In this document: positions 1 through 11,027 of the stretch, piece by piece
Layout of the letters: the number at the start of each line of letters is the position of its first letter
How positions within the stretch are numbered: the stretch's first letter is position 1
Assembly (NCBI GenBank): GCA_003996215.1
Contig: QJPP01001733.1
Location: forward strand, 62,001 to 126,000
Origin: Jaltomata sinuosa
Lineage: Eukaryota; Streptophyta; Magnoliopsida; Solanales; Solanaceae
DNA: 64,000 nt
Direction: 5' to 3'
Made by a program: the position numbers and the translations under genes
The notes under the pieces: model-generated
What the model saw: the letters and a program-made list of their open reading frames with translations, nothing else
Databases searched by the model: none
What the model was told of the DNA's origin: nothing

Positions 1-1
1 C

Positions 2-604
2 AGATCACCTATCAGTTGGTTTGAAGTAGGTAAGACGTAGATACTAGGACCAGATCTAGTCTATCAAGCCATTGAAAAGGTCATGTTGATACAAGAGCGG
101 TTAAAGACTGCTCAGAGTCAACAAAAATCATATCCAAATGTGTGGCATAGGGATTTGGAGTTTCAGATTGATGATTTGGTATTCATGAAGGTGTCGCCTA
201 TGAAAGGCGTTATGCAATTCGGGAAGAAAGGTAAGCTAAGTCCCAGGTATATTAGGCCTTTTAAAGTTATACACCGAATTTCCCAAGTAGCTTATGAGGT
301 AGAATTACCTCCAGATTTAGCTGCAGTGCATTCGGTCTTCCTTGTGTCAATGTTGCACAAATTTTTAGGAGAACCTTTCCATGTCATCCCTACAAAAGAT
401 ATCGAGCTTGCAGGAGACTTATCATATGAGGAAGTCCCTGTGGCTATATTAGACCGTCAAGTTTGAAAGTTAAGGACCAAAGACATAGCTTCGGTTAAAG
501 TACTTTAGGGAAACCAAAATATAGAAGAAGCCACCTGGGAAGTAGAAGCTGATATGAAAACTAAATATCCATATTTGTTTCAGGAACCATCTAAAGGTTC
601 TTAA
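2..604 (+). pseudogene. R1 pol, integrase C-terminal region (broken)
   Basis: One reading frame runs from base 2 to the natural TAA at 602-604 with no frameshift, interrupted by three stops: TAG at 38-40, TGA at 464-466 and TAG at 506-508. The protein matches the C-terminal part of Ty3/Gypsy integrase. A helix with LKTAQSQQKSY comes first, then the DLVFMKVSPMKGVM strand, KGKLSPRY, VAYEVELP, HSVFLVSML, and a tail with EEATWEVEADMKTKYPYLF that resembles the chromodomain-like end of Tekay/Del elements. The zinc-binding and DDE catalytic parts are outside the window. The TGA falls where relatives have an arginine and the second TAG where they have tryptophan, so both fit C-to-T type decay. It can no longer give a full-length protein. 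Confidence 0.88.
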
Positions 605-1082
605 ACTACTTATCTCTTTTGTATGATTGTTAGTCTCCATTGTATTTGTTTAGTTGTCTTTTGATTCTCATTTGATATATTTAGGTACATGATTTGTGTC
701 GATGATTCTCGAGACTTACGTGGATGCAGCTTCAAGATGCAGAGTATAAAGTAAGTTATGCAAATGGTTATAACATTTATTTGAGTATAAGGCTAAACAG
801 AGCCTCATGTAGCATCTGTTGAGTATTGTATCTCTTGTGACACTATGTAAAGCATAGTTGAATGTATTCTGGCTTGCTGACAGGTTCCCAATACGCCTAT
901 TTATAAAGGAAACTCTGCCAAAATTTCTGAAAATTTTGAGAGTTAGCTAAATTTTAAGGCCTCATGATAGAAAAAGTTAAGTGGGAGTTGATTAGGTGAT
1001 CCCATGAATGTCATGGATAATTATGGAGCACAAAGTAATTTATAAGTATCATTCGAGGATGAATGATCCTAAGTGGAGAAAA
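605..1082 (+). other. R1 3' untranslated stretch with polypurine tract
   Basis: This is the non-coding sequence between the pol stop and the 3' LTR. It ends with the purine-rich run AAGTGGAGAAAA at about 1071-1082, directly against the LTR start, which is where the plus-strand primer (polypurine tract) of an LTR element lies. No reading frame or other structure is recognisable in it. Confidence 0.7.
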
Positions 1083-3466
1083 TGTAACACCTCGAAAAAA
1101 ATACATATATATAAAGAGGAGAGTGTATTAAGTAATGGCAGCACAAAGGATTTTTAAGTGAGGTGCCCAAGTTTATTATGTATCCATAAATTAATGGAGC
1201 ATTATAGTGGGTATATATAATGGGTATATGTATACACATATATAATTATATCCTAGCATATTGCTGCTATTGGGGTGAAACAAATTGCAAAAAAATAAAA
1301 ACCTAAGTTATTAATTTGGGACCCACCTTAATCACCTAGTCATATCGAAGTTAATTAAGGGCATCAGTGAAGTCAAAAACACATATTTGTTTGTTGTGAG
1401 TTCCAGAAATGGGTGCTACAAATGCCCTATGTTCCTCTTTTCTTCTGTTGAGGCAATGAGTATATTGGGGACCATAATCATAAGCTGTTGTGATTCTTAC
1501 AGAGGGGAGGCATCGACAATTCAAGATTTTAGACAACTACTAGTCTTCTTTTAAGAATTTTAGAAGATTCCTCAAGAACTCAAGGTCAAATATAATCATG
1601 TAATATGTATTCGGGGCGTAGTATTAAGTGAAAGCTATTATTTGATTTGAACTTCGCTCAAGCTTTTGAAATGGGTCTTGATAATTAGGGTTCTTGAAGA
1701 GGGAAAAAAGGGACAAAATTATAGATAAATGTAGAGTTTTAGAGAACTCCTACTAAGTGGAAGATTTATTATTGAATTTTATAAGTTGGAATATAGGAAT
1801 TCACTCCAAACTATGATTAAGGAATTTGATCAACTTTGGGCATAAGTGAAAAATATTGGAATGAATTGTGAGATAAACCTATGGGTTATTGATGGATATA
1901 AACATGTTTGGTGTATGTAGTTGATTGGGTTGATAGCATAAAGACTACACCGAGGTGTGTATAGTTGTTAGAACTTATGGTACCAATATTTGCTTGGGAA
2001 GCATCTAAGGTATGTGAAGCTAAAACTTCTTTCTCCATAAGGCACCACCCTACGTTACATGTTCCCTCTATAAAGGTCTAATAGCCTACATGAAAAATGA
2101 AAATAAGGTTTTTAGTTGCTTCATGTGTCATTCTCTTGTTTAACCATTAAAGCTTATATGTACTCTTATTATTCCCTTCGTGTCCAACTTTCTTAATATT
2201 TCACATGACCGTAAGTGTCTTTACTTGAAATTCTTAGAATTCACCCGATATGGTCTTATATATGTGTTACGCATTACAAATGAAATAAATGGCAAGAGCA
2301 TAATTTTACTAGCTTATGTGATGACCTATTTGATATAGCCATAAGTTAAAGTAAGAACTAGTATTTGGATAGTGGTATCATATGAAGATTTTACTTAAAT
2401 AGTTAGATGATCCTTATCATAAATTATATGTCATAGGCCTTTTAAGGCATTACTTGATAAAAGATAGCGATGGGAGGGTATATTTATAGGTTTTACTTTA
2501 CACACTCGCGCGATGCTGTTATGTGCACAGGATTGACACCAGACTCGTATAGTGAGCCTGAATATTGTGGAGTTCCCTCCCTTGTGGCATTATTTACATT
2601 TGGAGTCAGCTAGAACATCATCCACTAGTTTCCCCTGACTCGAGCTAATACATGACACATTTGACCTAAGGGCAGACCCTTATAGTGAGCCCTCAAAGGG
2701 CATACCCCATATGAGACTGCGATTATAGTTATATGTATAAAATCATACCAATAAGTACTTGAGAAATATATGCCTTACACGTGACCTAGATCGCCTTCAG
2801 TAGGCCATCACATGCTCATTTGTATTAAATATAGTGTAAGTACGTCACCTAGGTAAACCATAGGGGCTATATTATAATGGATGCTTCTTTGAATGTTATA
2901 TGAATAACTAATAAGGTTGCTGGATAGGTTACAGTTTCATACCGTACATCTATTACTTGTATGTTCATAATTCTTTCATTTTGACGTTTGATTCATATGA
3001 GCTTCCATACTTTTCTACTTATTATTCGGTCTGCTTTACATACTAGTACCTATTTTATATGTACTGACGTCCCTACATTCGGGGCACTGTATTTTCTTAT
3101 AAATATAGGTTTAGGTTCACAAGGGAGCAGACACCCGCGTTAGGTTCTCTTGTTTCTTTAGCTGATATTTTGGTGAGCTTCATCTCCATCTGGAACCAGA
3201 TTTTGTATAGATCTCTAGTTGGACACATCGGGGCTTGTCCTAACTAGTTATTAGTAATATGGAATTTTGTACTCTTTAGAGGCTTCCTAGACATTATCTA
3301 GTGTACATTGTACAGTTTTTGTTCAAATGACTCTAGGACATGTATATATGCAACACGTGTTAGTTTTTGCTTGTTCATTGTCTTATATCATTGTATATGT
3401 CATAGATTACTCGTAAAGCAAGTGGTCATACAGTTCTTGTCCGCCCTCCGATTTAGGGGCGTGACA
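1083..3466 (+). repeat. R1 3' LTR
   Basis: The LTR starts TGTAACACCTCG after the purine tract and ends GGGGCGTGACA, giving the usual TG...CA borders and a length of 2384 bp. A good splice-donor match, AAG|GTATGT, lies at 2008-2015. The same neighbourhood (2007-2180) is found again on the opposite strand near 49316-49490. Short open frames inside, such as 1351-1536 on the minus strand and 3308-3538, are chance openings. Its partner 5' LTR is outside the window, so its age cannot be judged here. Confidence 0.87.
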
Positions 3467-6012
3467 CCGACATCCTATACTATCGGAGCATACACTGAGC
3501 AAACAACAAACAAGGGTGGATCTCACACAAATGAATGATATGATGCAACAGTGGAAACTAGGTGGAACAGTAACTCTATATGTACATCCTCCGGCGCCTG
3601 TGGGCCTAGCAGGTAGGATCTATGGAAGGACACGACCCGTATACCAAAACTACGCCATATACCCCTCCTCCATCACAGTCAGCACGTAGCCCCTGTTCTG
3701 GATCGACTAGGTCCATGGAGATGCTAGACCACATACTAAATCTCAAGTCTCAAATTAACAGCACAGAATGCAACTGGATCCCAACTAGTAACCAAATATC
3801 AAAAAATGCATGCCCTGAGTCTCTCCGAGTCTAAATCAGTGAAATATGTCTCAAAAAACCCCAATAAGGGTGCCCGGGCATGACTGGGTCTAAAACAGTA
3901 GTACAATGAGTCTAATGCTTGACTTTACCGAGTCTAATACCATCCCAATCAATAGGAAATCAAGTCTTGTACTACGGCCCAGCCGAGTCTAGTATAAGTA
4001 TGAAAACAGTGATAAAATCATCCTTCTAACTCTCTTACCCCAAGAAGATCCACGTAAGCAATTCCTAACCTTTTTTAACCATTTTTACAAAAAATGAGCC
4101 CTCAACACCATGCAAGGTTTACAAAACCATCAATAGTAGGCCCAAAGCCAAACACCATAGTAAAACATGTGAAAAAAACCTCTTTATATGCATGATAATG
4201 GCATGCTCAATCACAAAGAGTAGCCCAACGACTCACAATCAACCTATCGGCCCTGCACAAGCTCCAATCATTCTACAACATAGATAACTAGCTCTACAAA
4301 CTAATATCGATGTTCGGGACTCACGGACATTCCCAAATAACCCACCATTTATGGTCTAGAGTCAGATACTAGGCCACGCAGGACCATACAGGTGATACTA
4401 TCAACTACAATGAATACTACAATCATCGGAGAACGAAAATAAGTTGGACATAAAGAAGCGAACAAGGTCTGAGGTACCAAGCTAATAAACCCATCCCAAG
4501 GATGCTAATTAGTACAACTATAACCTATATATACAAAGTCTAAAAGAATTAAACCGTAACATGCCTGTCGTCTGATGACAAACTGCTAGAACAATGATGT
4601 CCAAGCCCGAACCGCCCCGAGAAGCTCCAAAACGAAATCAAACTATCATAAAATAATCTACACGTTAAAACGATACTAACAATACCCATAATGCTATAAT
4701 AATAGTTGGGTCAAAATTCGGGTCCTTGACGATCCCGTGGGCCTCACAACCTGAAGTTGGAAAGAAAAAAATGGACAATGATCACCACACTCATGAGAGT
4801 GCATGCTCAGAATATTAGCAGAACATGGCCCGGGGAATGGCTCAAAACAGTCCCCAAGCTAAAAGAACAATTAAGGAATCAAAAGGGAGAATTACGGAAT
4901 TAAATGGAGAACTTACGATGGTGGAGACACGAAAAAGATCACCGGACAAGAATTTACACCCCCACACCTAGAATTGAAGCCACACAGAAGGATATGGAGC
5001 TTGAGCTGAATATCAATGGAGGTTTGCCAAATTTGGGTGATGAAAATGAAGGAGGGAGGTTTATATACTGCCTAGGGGTCCTTCTTCGCGATCGTGAAGG
5101 GACCCCATGCTGTTAAGATGACCACGCTAGCTAGACATATCATGATCACGAGGACTATCCATGAAGTCACAAAGAACAAGGCGGAGAAGGCTGAATCGCG
5201 GTCGCAAAGACGGATATCGCAATTGCGTAGAACAAGGGACCTGGGATAGCATCACAATCGTGAAGACGGACTCCATGATCGTGAAGAATAAAGGTACCAG
5301 GTCTACACGGCCTTCATCACGGTCATATGAAGTAACTTCATGATCGCGATTAAAGCCTGAGGCATGTACCTGCAACAGCTACCAGCAAAAAATGCAAGAG
5401 GAAAAAGTCTCTGGATGGTCCCACAGGGCTCTTCCGGGACCCTGTACGCACAAATGAACTATACCTTAAGTGGGCCCAACGCCCAAAAAGTGGGCCCAAT
5501 GCCCAAAAACCAACCTTAAGCCAAAATGGAACTCAACACCCAAAAACGAGTTTGGAAGCCTCAGGACCCGAACCAAGGGTCCCTCTAGCCCAAAGTCAAC
5601 ATTTTGGAACTAACAGCGCTGACAGAAATTCCATCCGAGGCCGTCTTCTCCGAATATTGACCAAAGTCAAACTTTTAAGCTCAACTGGCTAGAAAACACA
5701 AAACTCAAAAGAAAACTAAATCAAAAGCTCTCAGACCTCGGCTAAGGGTCCATTTAGACCAAAATCCATGCTCTGAAGCTAATGGAACTGTCAAAATTTG
5801 ATTTTGAGTGTGTTTACCAAGAATGTTGACTGAATTCAATGATATCCTAAGTTAAGGCTTTAAAATAAGGAAACTGCCATAACGACCAAATAAATGGTCA
5901 GGGCACCAAACCACCTTTCCTAGAAAGCCATAAATGACTTAGGGCCGCTACAGGCAAGTTCTAATAGTACAAGGAAAGCGTAAATGCTGGAATGACTGGA
6001 AGGTTCATTACA
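3467..6012 (-). repeat. R2 3' LTR, truncated by R1
   Basis: This aligns along its length with 12254-14841 of the R2 5' LTR. Shared stretches include the text around 3690-3900 and 12450-12680, and 4880-5100 and 13650-13880. The LTR start TGTAATGAACC is the reverse complement at 6012. The roughly 1 kb corresponding to 11241-12253 is missing because R1 sits there. A cluster of short GATCGCGA-like palindromic motifs lies at about 5085-5350. The overlapping opposite-strand open frames at 5127-5375 and 5161-5343 fall in this motif cluster and are not genes. Confidence 0.88.
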
Positions 6013-6039
6013 TCATCCACAACTAAAAAAGGACTTTTG

Positions 6040-7445
6040 TCCTCAAAAGTCAAGAGCAAGGGAGTACCTGAAGGCTCAAATAGCTATGGATACTGAGCTC
6101 GTATCTCTCTATCGGTCTCTCAGGTAGCCTCCTCAACTGGACGATGCCTCCACTGAACCTTAATAACCAAAATCTCTCTAGACTTCAACCTTCTGAAATC
6201 TCTGGCTAGAATAGTAATCAGCTCCTCAACAAAGTCCAAACTCTCATATAACTGAACTGAATCCCACTGCAAAACATGAGACTCATCTTGAATATACCAT
6301 TGCAACATCGATACATGGAATACATGATGCATGGCTAAAAACATCGGAGGCAAAGCTAACATGTAGGCAACACTACCAACTCTCAGAAGAATCTCAAATG
6401 ACCCAACATACCTGGGGCTAAGCTTGCCCCACCTACCAAATCTCATCACGCCCTTCATGGGCGATACACAGAGGAACACCAAGTCACCAACACTAAACTC
6501 TAAGGCATGAAGTTTATGGTCAGTGTAGCTCTTCTGCCTACTCTGAGCTACCCAAAGTCTATCCTGAATCACTCAAATTTGGTCTAAGAAATCTTGAAGC
6601 AAATCTGTACTCTATGGCCTAGAATCCCAACCATCAAACCAATCCACTGGCAATCTGCAATGCCTACCATACAATGCCTCGAAAGGTGCCATGCCAATTC
6701 TCAAATGAAAACTATTATTATAAGCAAACTCGGCCAAAGGCACAAACTGATCCCAAGAACCCCCAATGTCAAGAACACAGGACCGAAGCATGTCCTCTAG
6801 GACTTGAATAGTCCTCTCAGAATGGCCATCTATCTGAGGGTGGAATGCGGTACTAAGATTAATTTCTGTACCCAAGTCTCATTGAATAGCCCTCCAAAAT
6901 TAAGATGTGAACTGAGTGTCGCGGTCTGAAATGAAAGAAGTTGGGACCCCATGTAACTGAACAATCTCACGAAGATAAATCTGAGCTAGCCTGTCTGCAT
7001 TGTAAGTAGTTTGAACTGGCAAGAAGTGCGCTGACTTAGTCAGCCTATCAACAATCACCCAAATGGAGTCAAACCCTCAAGAGGTACGAGGCAATACAAC
7101 TACGAATTTCATAGTGATCCCTTCCCGCTTCTACTCAAGAATAGGAAGTTGTTGCATCAAACCACCATGTCTCATGTGCTCGAACTTCACCTGCTCACAG
7201 TTCAAGCACCGAGATACAAACTCCTCTATGTCTTGCTTCATACAACTCCACCAGTAGAGCTGTCTCAAATCCCTATACATCTTGGATGTGCCAGGATGGA
7301 TAGAATACCTAGAACAATGTGCCTCATGGAGAATCAACTAAATAAAATCCCCAACTTTCAAAACACAAAGACAACTGTCGAACCTCAGAACACCATCAGA
7401 AGTCAAAGTAGCCCGGTTGACCTCACCTTGAATAACTTGATCACA
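6040..7445 (-). pseudogene. R2 integrase (broken)
   Basis: Integrase joins retroelement cDNA to the host chromosome. One minus-strand frame runs from about 7445 to the 3' LTR with scattered stops. The N-terminal zinc-binding module is seen at about 7330-7190 (HEAHCSRYSIHPGTSKM and RCLNCEQVK). The core includes VDRLTKSAHF near 7050, a DRDTQF-type second aspartate near 6930, and a GHSERTIQ motif holding the third acidic residue near 6820. After a stop near 6570 come the SPMKGVMRFGRWGKLSPRY and HHVFHVSML blocks. A stop follows EEAT, then a tail similar to EEATWE...YPHLF of relatives. The DDE residues look present, but the stops prevent a functional enzyme. Confidence 0.85.
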
Positions 7446-7467
7446 AAGGTCACATAACCGCTAACCC

Positions 7468-9060
7468 TTAAACCTGATGGATCTGAATCTGATCAACTAA
7501 GGTAGAATGAACCTCAATATTGGCAAGAACTCTGCTAGGATCCGACAAGTTAAGCCTAACCAAATGGTTAGCCAAGGACAAGATGTCCAAGGCCAACAGT
7601 TGCTCTAAAACTAAAAGTGAAGCTAGGCTGCCCATACTCACTGTCTTCCAACTCAAGGAATTCACTACCATGTTTGCCTTTCCCGGACGATACAGAATAG
7701 TGAAATCATAGTCCTTCAGTAACTCAATCCATCTCATCTGCCTCGAGTTTGGCTTTTTCTAACTTGTTAAATACTAAAGAATACGGTGGTCGGTGAAGAT
7801 CTCACAGTGAACCCCATTTAAGTAGTACCTCAAAATCTTGAGCGTGAAGACTACCATCGCCAACTCTAAGTCATGAGTGGGGTAGTTGCACTCATTAAAC
7901 TTAACTTGTATTGATGCATATCCTATCACACAACCCTGCTGCATTAACACACAACCAAGACCAACCCTTGAAGTATCACAATATACCGAGAAGCTCTGAC
8001 CCTCAACTGGCAAAGTCAACACTGAAGCTGAAGTAAATAAGTCCTTAAGCCTCTGAAAGCTATCCTCACATTGATCCGACCACTGAAATGGGATATCCTT
8101 CCTAGTCAGCCTAGTCAAAGGTGTTGTTATGGAATAAAACCCCTCGATGAACCATTTGTAGTACCCTGCTAACCCAAAAAAGTTGTGAACCTCGGTAGGA
8201 GTAGTAGGTCTCGGGCCAATCACAAATAGTTGAAATCTTCCCAGGTCCATTCTAATCCCATCCTTAGACACCACATGTCCTAGGAATGTAACGGACTCAA
8301 TCCAAAACTCGCACTTTGAGAACTTGGCATAAAGCCAATAATCTTTTAAAGTCTTGAGTATAATCCTCAAGTGCTTCTCATGATCATCTCTACTCCGTGA
8401 GTATATTAGGGTGTCATCTATGAAAACTATCACAAACGAGTCCAAGTACGGGATAAGCACCGTGTGCATCAAGTCCATGAAACCTGCGGGGAAATTATTC
8501 AACTCAAAAGACATCACCGGGAACTTATAGTGGACATAACGTATCCTGAATGTTGTCTTAGGGATGTACTCCACCCTAATCCTCAGCTGGTGGTAGCCTG
8601 ACCTCAAATCTATCTTCAAAAACATGGTTGAACCCTGAAGCTGATCAAACAAGTCATTTATGCGCGGCATTGGATACCTATTCTTAACAGTCACCTTATT
8701 CAACTGCCTATAATTAATACATATCCGCATCGACCCATCTTTCTTCTTCACAAATAGAACTAGAGCACCCCATGGTGATACACTCGGCCTAATGAAACCC
8801 TTATCTAGCAAGTCCGGGAGCTGCTCCTTAATCTCTCTTAACTCAGCTGGAGCCATATGGTAAGGAGAAATCAAAATGGGCATGGCGCTCGGCTCTAACT
8901 CAATAGAGAAATCAATATCACTCTCAGGTGGAAGGCTTGGCAGGTTGGTAGGGAAAACATCTAGGAAATATGTAACCACAGGAACTGACTCAAGGGAAGA
9001 AGGGTCGGCACTAGCATCTTGGACATATGCTAGATGAGCCAAACACCTACAGGAAATCAA
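7468..9060 (-). pseudogene. R2 reverse transcriptase and RNase H (broken)
   Basis: A 428-codon open stretch (9060-7774) plus an in-frame continuation to 7468, after two stops, covers RT and RNase H. RT blocks: IKEQLPDLLDKGFIRPS, SPWGALVLFVKKKDGS, INYRQLNKVTVKNRYPMPRI, KIDLRSGYHQL, and the catalytic FIDD at 8424-8413 (residues 213-216), the usual Gypsy form of YxDD. Next come FLGHVVSKDGI and a thumb/connection GLAGYY. RNase H starts around SVYCDTSRVGLGCVL and reaches ATHDLELA-like and FTDHRIL. The stretch after the stops (RWIELLKDYDFTILYRPGKANM) is the normal RNase H end and linker. It shares its frame with the protease upstream and is separated from it by one stop. This is one of the better-preserved RTs in the window. 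Confidence 0.9.
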
Positions 9061-9069
9061 CTTCCTAGC

Positions 9070-9438
9070 TCAAAGACAAGAGATGATTCTAGATGGTGCG
9101 CAGGTGACAGAACCCTGCCACACGATCGAGGATACGTCGGGCATGGTTATGGTAATGGTCTTGGCATAACAATTCAAAACCACACAATGAGGGGATAAAA
9201 AGTCTATGCCCAGAATCACATTAAAGTCTAACATATCAAGGATCATCAAATCACCCCAAGTCTCTTTATCTCCAACAAAAATCATACAGGATCTCACAAT
9301 CCAATCCACTACTAAAGAATCTCCTACTGGGGTCAAAACAGATACATGCATAGATAATAGCTCACTAGCCAACCCCAAATAAGGCAAATAGTAGGCAGAA
9401 ATATATGAGCAAGTAGATCCAAGATCAAATAAATCCAA
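9070..9438 (-). pseudogene. R2 aspartic protease
   Basis: This has the retropepsin-like fold that cuts the Gag-Pol polyprotein. The active-site block reads FDLGSTCSYIS, where relatives usually have FDPGST or FDSGAT, so the catalytic aspartate is present. The distal block DMLDFNVILGIDFLSPH is the characteristic flap/helix end (DFDVILGMDWL in relatives). It is in the same frame as the RT downstream and separated from it by a single TGA. The zinc knuckle upstream at 9723-9682 is also in this frame, so the break between gag and pol is a frameshift lying farther upstream, between about 9807 and 9735. Confidence 0.82.
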
Positions 9439-11027
9439 AGCTAACTAATGGCATATGGAAATTGTACATGTGATAAGAACATCCGAGGAATCTACCTCTG
9501 GTCTCCCAAGGACCACATAAAACGTACGATGACCACCACCTGATTGACTACCATCCCAACCACTTGTCCTGCCTCACTGGGCACTACCTTTAGCCTGACT
9601 ATTAACTCCTCTAGCCGGTGGCTGAACTGCATGGATAGGCTGAGCCGACTGAGCGACTGGCTAAATTATACCCCACTAGGGGCAATCTCTAGCATAGTGC
9701 CCAAAAACTTTGCACTCATAACAAGGCCTTGATATCCTACCTTGTCTGGATGAACCAGCTGAACCTGTGTAGCCACCATGTCCTGATGCCTCAAAAGTTG
9801 TACCCCTCAAAGACTGACCACTATAGCCCTGGTGGCTACTCTGACCCTGCTCAAACTGAGAACTACCAGAAGCCTAAAGCGAAGCCGGAACTGGCTGACT
9901 CGAGTGACCCTGGTACTGCTGTGACTGATAACCACAGCCCTAGTGGTCTGAACCTCTTCCACTATAAAGAGAACCATTGTAGTTGCCTTGGTGCTGGGGC
10001 CTCTTATCCCTAACCCTGGGATCATGATGGTGCAATTCCTCCACAGTACGTACATAGTCTGTAATAGCCTAAAATGATCGACCACTGAAAACTAATATCT
10101 CAGTTGGATGTCTAAGCTCTGTCTGCAATCCCCCTAAACAAACCTACAGACTTTGTCGGGCTTGATAGGAATAATTATGGCCCCAAATGGAGCAAGCTGG
10201 TGGAAGCGAGTCTCATACTCAGATACAATCATAGAACCCTACATAAGTCTAGTAAACTGCTTCCTATGATGCTCCCAATCGCTCTGTGGCAAGAACTTGA
10301 TCATGAAGACCTCATAAAACTCTGAACAAGACAATGGAGGAGACGAAGATAGTCTGCAAGCAACCTGAGCCCTCCACCACAACTTAGCTGGGCCCTCCAG
10401 CTGATAAGTAGTATACCCAACTCTGTGAGTCTCCAATAAGCCCAAATGGTGTAGCATCTCCTTACAAGTAGTGATAAAATCATGCGGATCCTCACTAGGT
10501 GTACCAGCAAATCTAGGCGAAGCCAACCTCAGAAATCTACCCAGAGTCATCTGCTCTATCTTTGTTATAGCTGGGTAAGGAGAAAGAGGTTGTGCAATAG
10601 ATGGAACTTGAAGAACTTCAGCACGGGGAGTCGCAGTAGTAGGCTGCACTCCTGAACTATGTACACCCAGGTCTACCCCCTAAGCGGATATATGTGCCAC
10701 ATGTTAAGTTTGTCCCAATATCATACCCAACAACTGAAGAAGCAAACCTCGAACATCAAACGAAGGAGTTGGGGCTGGATCTGGCACAGAAACTGGTGCT
10801 GGCATTGGTGGTACTTAGGCTATCCCCCGGTCCATGGGCTGCTTCTCTAGAATAATCCTGGGCTCGTACTCGGGCTCAACCTCGACCCTAGGAGCTCTAG
10901 CAGGTGCCGTTGCACGGGCATATACCCTAGCTCTACCTTTATGACCTCCCCAACCCCTAGCTAGAGTCAGGGGTGCTGGAGCCGAAGGTTTAACCCCGCC
11001 TGATGTCGACAATCTCGTACGAACCAT
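9439..11027 (-). pseudogene. R2 gag (broken)
   Basis: Gag forms the particle and binds element RNA. The start ATG at 11027-11025 follows CTGCAG directly (candidate splice acceptor). The N-terminus is basic and proline/arginine-rich (MVRTRLSTSGG, a GGHKGRARVYARA run). After stops near 10815 and 10650 the capsid-type domain reads FLRLASPRFAGTPSEDPHDF, CKEMLHHLGLLETHRVGYTTYQL, AKLWWRAQ, then YETRFHQLAPF. A Gly/Gln/Ser-rich stretch follows, then a zinc knuckle CYECKVFGHYARDC at 9723-9682 with all four CCHC ligands. A frameshift between about 9807 and 9735 separates the capsid and zinc-knuckle frames. The open frame 10301-10510 is an out-of-frame shadow. Confidence 0.85.

Larger units (their letters stand above)
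1..3466 (+). mobile_element. R1: 3' end of a Ty3/Gypsy LTR retrotransposon
   Basis: The left end of the window enters this element in the integrase C-terminal part of pol. It continues through a 3' untranslated stretch, a purine-rich tract and a complete 3' LTR. Its 5' LTR, gag and most of pol lie upstream of the window. The right border is the LTR end GGGGCGTGACA at 3466. Directly after it the sequence becomes the middle of the R2 LTR in reverse orientation, matching the region near 12254, so R1 inserted into the R2 3' LTR. The pair of target-site duplications cannot be checked because the left one is outside the window. Confidence 0.9.

Noticed and set aside
5127..5375. Overlapping open frames on both strands (5127-5375 minus, 5161-5343 plus)
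   Set aside because: They lie in the R2 LTR motif cluster, have no homologous domain, and arise from CG-rich palindromic words that lack stop codons on both strands.
9735..9807. Programmed frameshift between gag and pol of R2
   Set aside because: The shift lies in a low-complexity stretch of an element full of other stops, with no slippery site or structure seen; random decay is simpler.
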